A stretch of 54,369 bases of DNA from Microbacterium enclense (GTDB taxonomy: Bacteria; Actinomycetota; Actinomycetes; Actinomycetales; Microbacteriaceae): assembly GCF_001456955.1 (NCBI RefSeq), contig NZ_KQ758474.1:113746-168114 (forward strand). The letters run 5' to 3'. Positions within the stretch are counted from its first letter, which is position 1; every line of letters begins with the position of its first letter. Below are positions 52,405 through 54,369 of the stretch, one piece after another. The notes under the pieces are model-generated. The model made no database searches. It saw only the letters and a program-made list of their open reading frames with translations, and had not been told where the DNA came from. The position numbers were made by a program, and so were the translations under genes.

Positions 52405-53483
52405 GCCTCAAAACACCCCCGACCGAAACCGTCGCCATCGGCACCCTCGACAATCAGAGGGTCAACCCGATCGCCGCGGTCCTGCGTACCCAGGCGTTCC
52501 AGATCCTGCTGGTGCTGCTCGCGATCATCATCGTCTTCAGCATCCTCGCCCCCGAGTCGTTCGCCCAGTGGACGAACTTCCGCCTCATCATCCAGAACGC
52601 CTCCATCCTCGCCGTCCTCGCCGTGGGGATGACCTACGTGATCATCACCGCCGGCATCGATCTCTCGGTGGGGTCGGTCCTGGTCTTCTCCGGTGTCGTC
52701 GCGGCCCTCGTCATGCGGGCCATGGGCGGCGAGGGCTGGGGCGTCGCCATCGTCGGCATCCTCGTCGCGGTGCTCAGCGGTGTCTGCTGGGGGCTGCTCA
52801 ACGGCTTCCTCATCGCCAAGGCGAAGATCCCACCGCTCATCGTCACGCTCGGATCGCTCGGCATGGCCCTCGGTCTCGCGCAGATCCTCACCGGCGGTGT
52901 CGACATCCGCGACGTCCCCACCGTGCTGACCGTCTCGATCGGCTACGGCAACGTCTTCGGCAGTGTGCCGATCATCAGCGTCATCGCGCTCGTGGTCGTC
53001 GTGATCGGTGCGGTCGTGCTGCACTACACCCGCTTCGGCCTGTACACGCTGGCCGTGGGATCGAGCGAGATCGCCGCCCGCCGGGTCGGTGTGAAGGTCG
53101 ACGCGCAGCTGATCAAGATCTACACGATCTCGGGCGCGCTGGCCGGGCTCGGCGGCATCCTGTCTCTCTCGCAGTTCTCCACGACCGCCATCGCCGGCCA
53201 GTCGCAGACGAACCTGAACGTCATCGCGGCCGTGGTGATCGGCGGCACCTCGCTCTTCGGCGGTGTCGGCACGATCATGGGCACCGTCGTGGGCCTGTTC
53301 ATCCCCGCGGTGCTGCAGAACGGCTTCGTCATCACCGGCGTGCAGCCCTTCTGGCAGCAGGTCGCGGTCGGCGCGGTGCTGATCACGGCCGTCTACGTCG
53401 ACCAGGTGCGCCGCACCGCCGCGACCCGCGGCAATTCCCAGAGCCTCTGGCGCAAGTTCGTCAGCGGGGGTCGGCGCGGCTGA
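52401..53483 (+). CDS. Sugar ABC transporter permease (FrcC/RbsC type)
   Basis: A 360-residue permease of the ribose/xylose/fructose class with about ten helices. Family segments: GMTYVIITAGIDLSVGSVLV, GLLNGFLIAKAKIPPLIVTL, GLGGILSLSQFSTTAIAGQS and VVIGGTSLFGGVGTIMGTVV. The start overlaps the ATPase stop (ATGA) and AAGGA lies upstream. Forms the channel as a homodimer. Confidence 0.93.
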   Translation: MSLKTPPTETVAIGTLDNQRVNPIAAVLRTQAFQILLVLLAIIIVFSILAPESFAQWTNFRLIIQNASILAVLAVGMTYVIITAGIDLSVGSVLVFSGVVAALVMRAMGGEGWGVAIVGILVAVLSGVCWGLLNGFLIAKAKIPPLIVTLGSLGMALGLAQILTGGVDIRDVPTVLTVSIGYGNVFGSVPIISVIALVVVVIGAVVLHYTRFGLYTLAVGSSEIAARRVGVKVDAQLIKIYTISGALAGLGGILSLSQFSTTAIAGQSQTNLNVIAAVVIGGTSLFGGVGTIMGTVVGLFIPAVLQNGFVITGVQPFWQQVAVGAVLITAVYVDQVRRTAATRGNSQSLWRKFVSGGRRG

Positions 53484-53547
53484 GCCGCGGCGGCATCCCT
53501 TCCTCCACCCCCAACCCAGAACCCGACACTCGAGAACGGTGATCACA

Positions 53548-54369
53548 ATGAAGTGGAACAACAAAGCGACCGCACTGACGGTCTTCGGCATGGCGGCGAC
53601 CCTCACCCTCGCGGGCTGCTCCGGCGGTTCGGCCTCCGGCGGCGCGTCCGGCGGCGGCGACGGCGGGTACAAGATCGCGTTCGTGCAGGGCGTCGCCGGG
53701 GATGAGTTCTACATCTCCATGCAGTGCGGCATCGAGGCCGAAGCAGAGAAGGAAGGCGCAACCGTCACCACCCAGGGTCCGGAGAAGTTCGACCCGACGC
53801 TTCAGAAGCCGATCGTCGACGCCGTTGTGGCGTCGAAGCCCGACGCGCTGCTGATCGCGCCGACCGACGTCTCCGCGATGCAGGCGCCGATCGCTGCGGC
53901 CGAGGCGGCAGGGATCAAGGTCGTCCTCGTCGACACCACGCTCGAAGACCCCTCCGGCGCGGTCTCGCAGATCTCCTCCGACAACGAAGGCGGCGGCGCC
54001 GCCGCCTTCAAGGCGATCCAGGATGCCAACCCCAACGGCGGCAAGGTGCTCGTGGTCTCCACCGACCCCGGTGTGTCCACCACCGACGCCCGCGCCGAAG
54101 GCTTCGAAAACGCCGTCGCCGAAGACAGCAAGTTCGAATCCGTGGGCGTGCAGTACTCGCACAACGAGCCCTCCACCGCCGCGGAGATCGTGACCGCTGC
54201 GCTGCAGAAGGACCCCGACATCGTCGGCATCTTCGCCGCCAACCTCTTCGCCGCCGAAGGCTCCGCCACCGGCGTCCAGCAGGCCGGCAAGCAGGGACAG
54301 GTCACCATCGTCGGCTTCGACGCCGGCCCCGCCCAGGTCAAGGCCCTCGAAGCCGGCACCGTCCAAGCC
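53548..54369 (+). CDS. Sugar ABC transporter binding lipoprotein (FrcB type), cut by window end
   Basis: The first 274 residues of a periplasmic-binding-protein-type receptor; no stop before the window ends. Signal peptide with lipobox LTLAGC (about residue 23) and a Gly/Ser linker. Fold segments: YKIAFVQGVAGDEFYISMQC, DALLIAPTDVSAMQAPIAAA and VTIVGFDAGPAQVKALEAGT, close to ribose/fructose-binding proteins. Probable ligand a monosaccharide or pentitol, judged from the SDR, kinase and AldO around it. Confidence 0.92.
   Translation, partial: MKWNNKATALTVFGMAATLTLAGCSGGSASGGASGGGDGGYKIAFVQGVAGDEFYISMQCGIEAEAEKEGATVTTQGPEKFDPTLQKPIVDAVVASKPDALLIAPTDVSAMQAPIAAAEAAGIKVVLVDTTLEDPSGAVSQISSDNEGGGAAAFKAIQDANPNGGKVLVVSTDPGVSTTDARAEGFENAVAEDSKFESVGVQYSHNEPSTAAEIVTAALQKDPDIVGIFAANLFAAEGSATGVQQAGKQGQVTIVGFDAGPAQVKALEAGTVQA

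Overview
The window is high-GC (about 70% by eye) actinobacterial chromosome. It is most likely from the Microbacteriaceae, probably Microbacterium or a close relative. Reasons are the dense GC-ending codon use, many GTG starts, four-base GTGA/ATGA gene overlaps, a DUF4383 protein, an FrcABCK-type sugar operon, a class I xylose isomerase and an alditol-oxidase-like flavoprotein. I see no insertion sequence, phage, plasmid or CRISPR.

Layout. 1-8.2 kb: amine oxidase plus APC permease, a HAD phosphatase, an unknown gene, a histidine phosphatase flanked by two near-identical small-RNA-like units, a MarR regulator and L-serine dehydratase. 8.3-13.7 kb: tRNA-Arg(ACG) and housekeeping or unknown genes (YdeI-like, enoyl-CoA hydratase, DUF4383, MpaB-like, DUF1992). 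13.8-18.5 kb: a C4-dicarboxylate symporter with a CitE-like lyase, divergent from a CitA/CitB two-component system. 18.5-21.7 kb: alanine dehydrogenase with a divergent Lrp/AsnC regulator, then MarR plus homocysteine methyltransferase. 21.8-27.2 kb: a TctCBA tricarboxylate importer divergent from a second CitA/CitB pair. 27.6-34.3 kb: a LacI-controlled sugar ABC importer ending in a GH3 glycosidase. 34.8-37.9 kb: dNTPase, P-loop kinase and a secreted protein. 38.0-54.4 kb: a pentose/xylan region with secreted GH43, xylulokinase, xylose isomerase, glutathione peroxidase, ROK regulator, alditol-oxidase-like enzyme, SDR reductase and a Frc-type kinase/ABC operon that runs off the window end.

How it fits together. 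The second half reads as xylan/pentose/pentitol use. Extracellular GH43 would release sugars, ABC importers take them up, GH3 trims oligosaccharides, and XylA/XylB feed the pentose phosphate pathway. The SDR and alditol oxidase would interconvert polyols and sugars, with a peroxidase nearby. The first half scavenges organic acids, amines and amino acids.

The most unusual content is non-coding. There are two paralogous terminator-ended RNA units with the same tandem operator. At least nine intergenic gaps hold locus-specific hairpin or tandem repeats (173-bp, 159/18-bp and 31-bp arrays among them). The heptamer GGATGCC/GGCATCC is strongly over-represented. Many genes carry a -10 box exactly 6 nt before the start codon, which indicates leaderless transcription.
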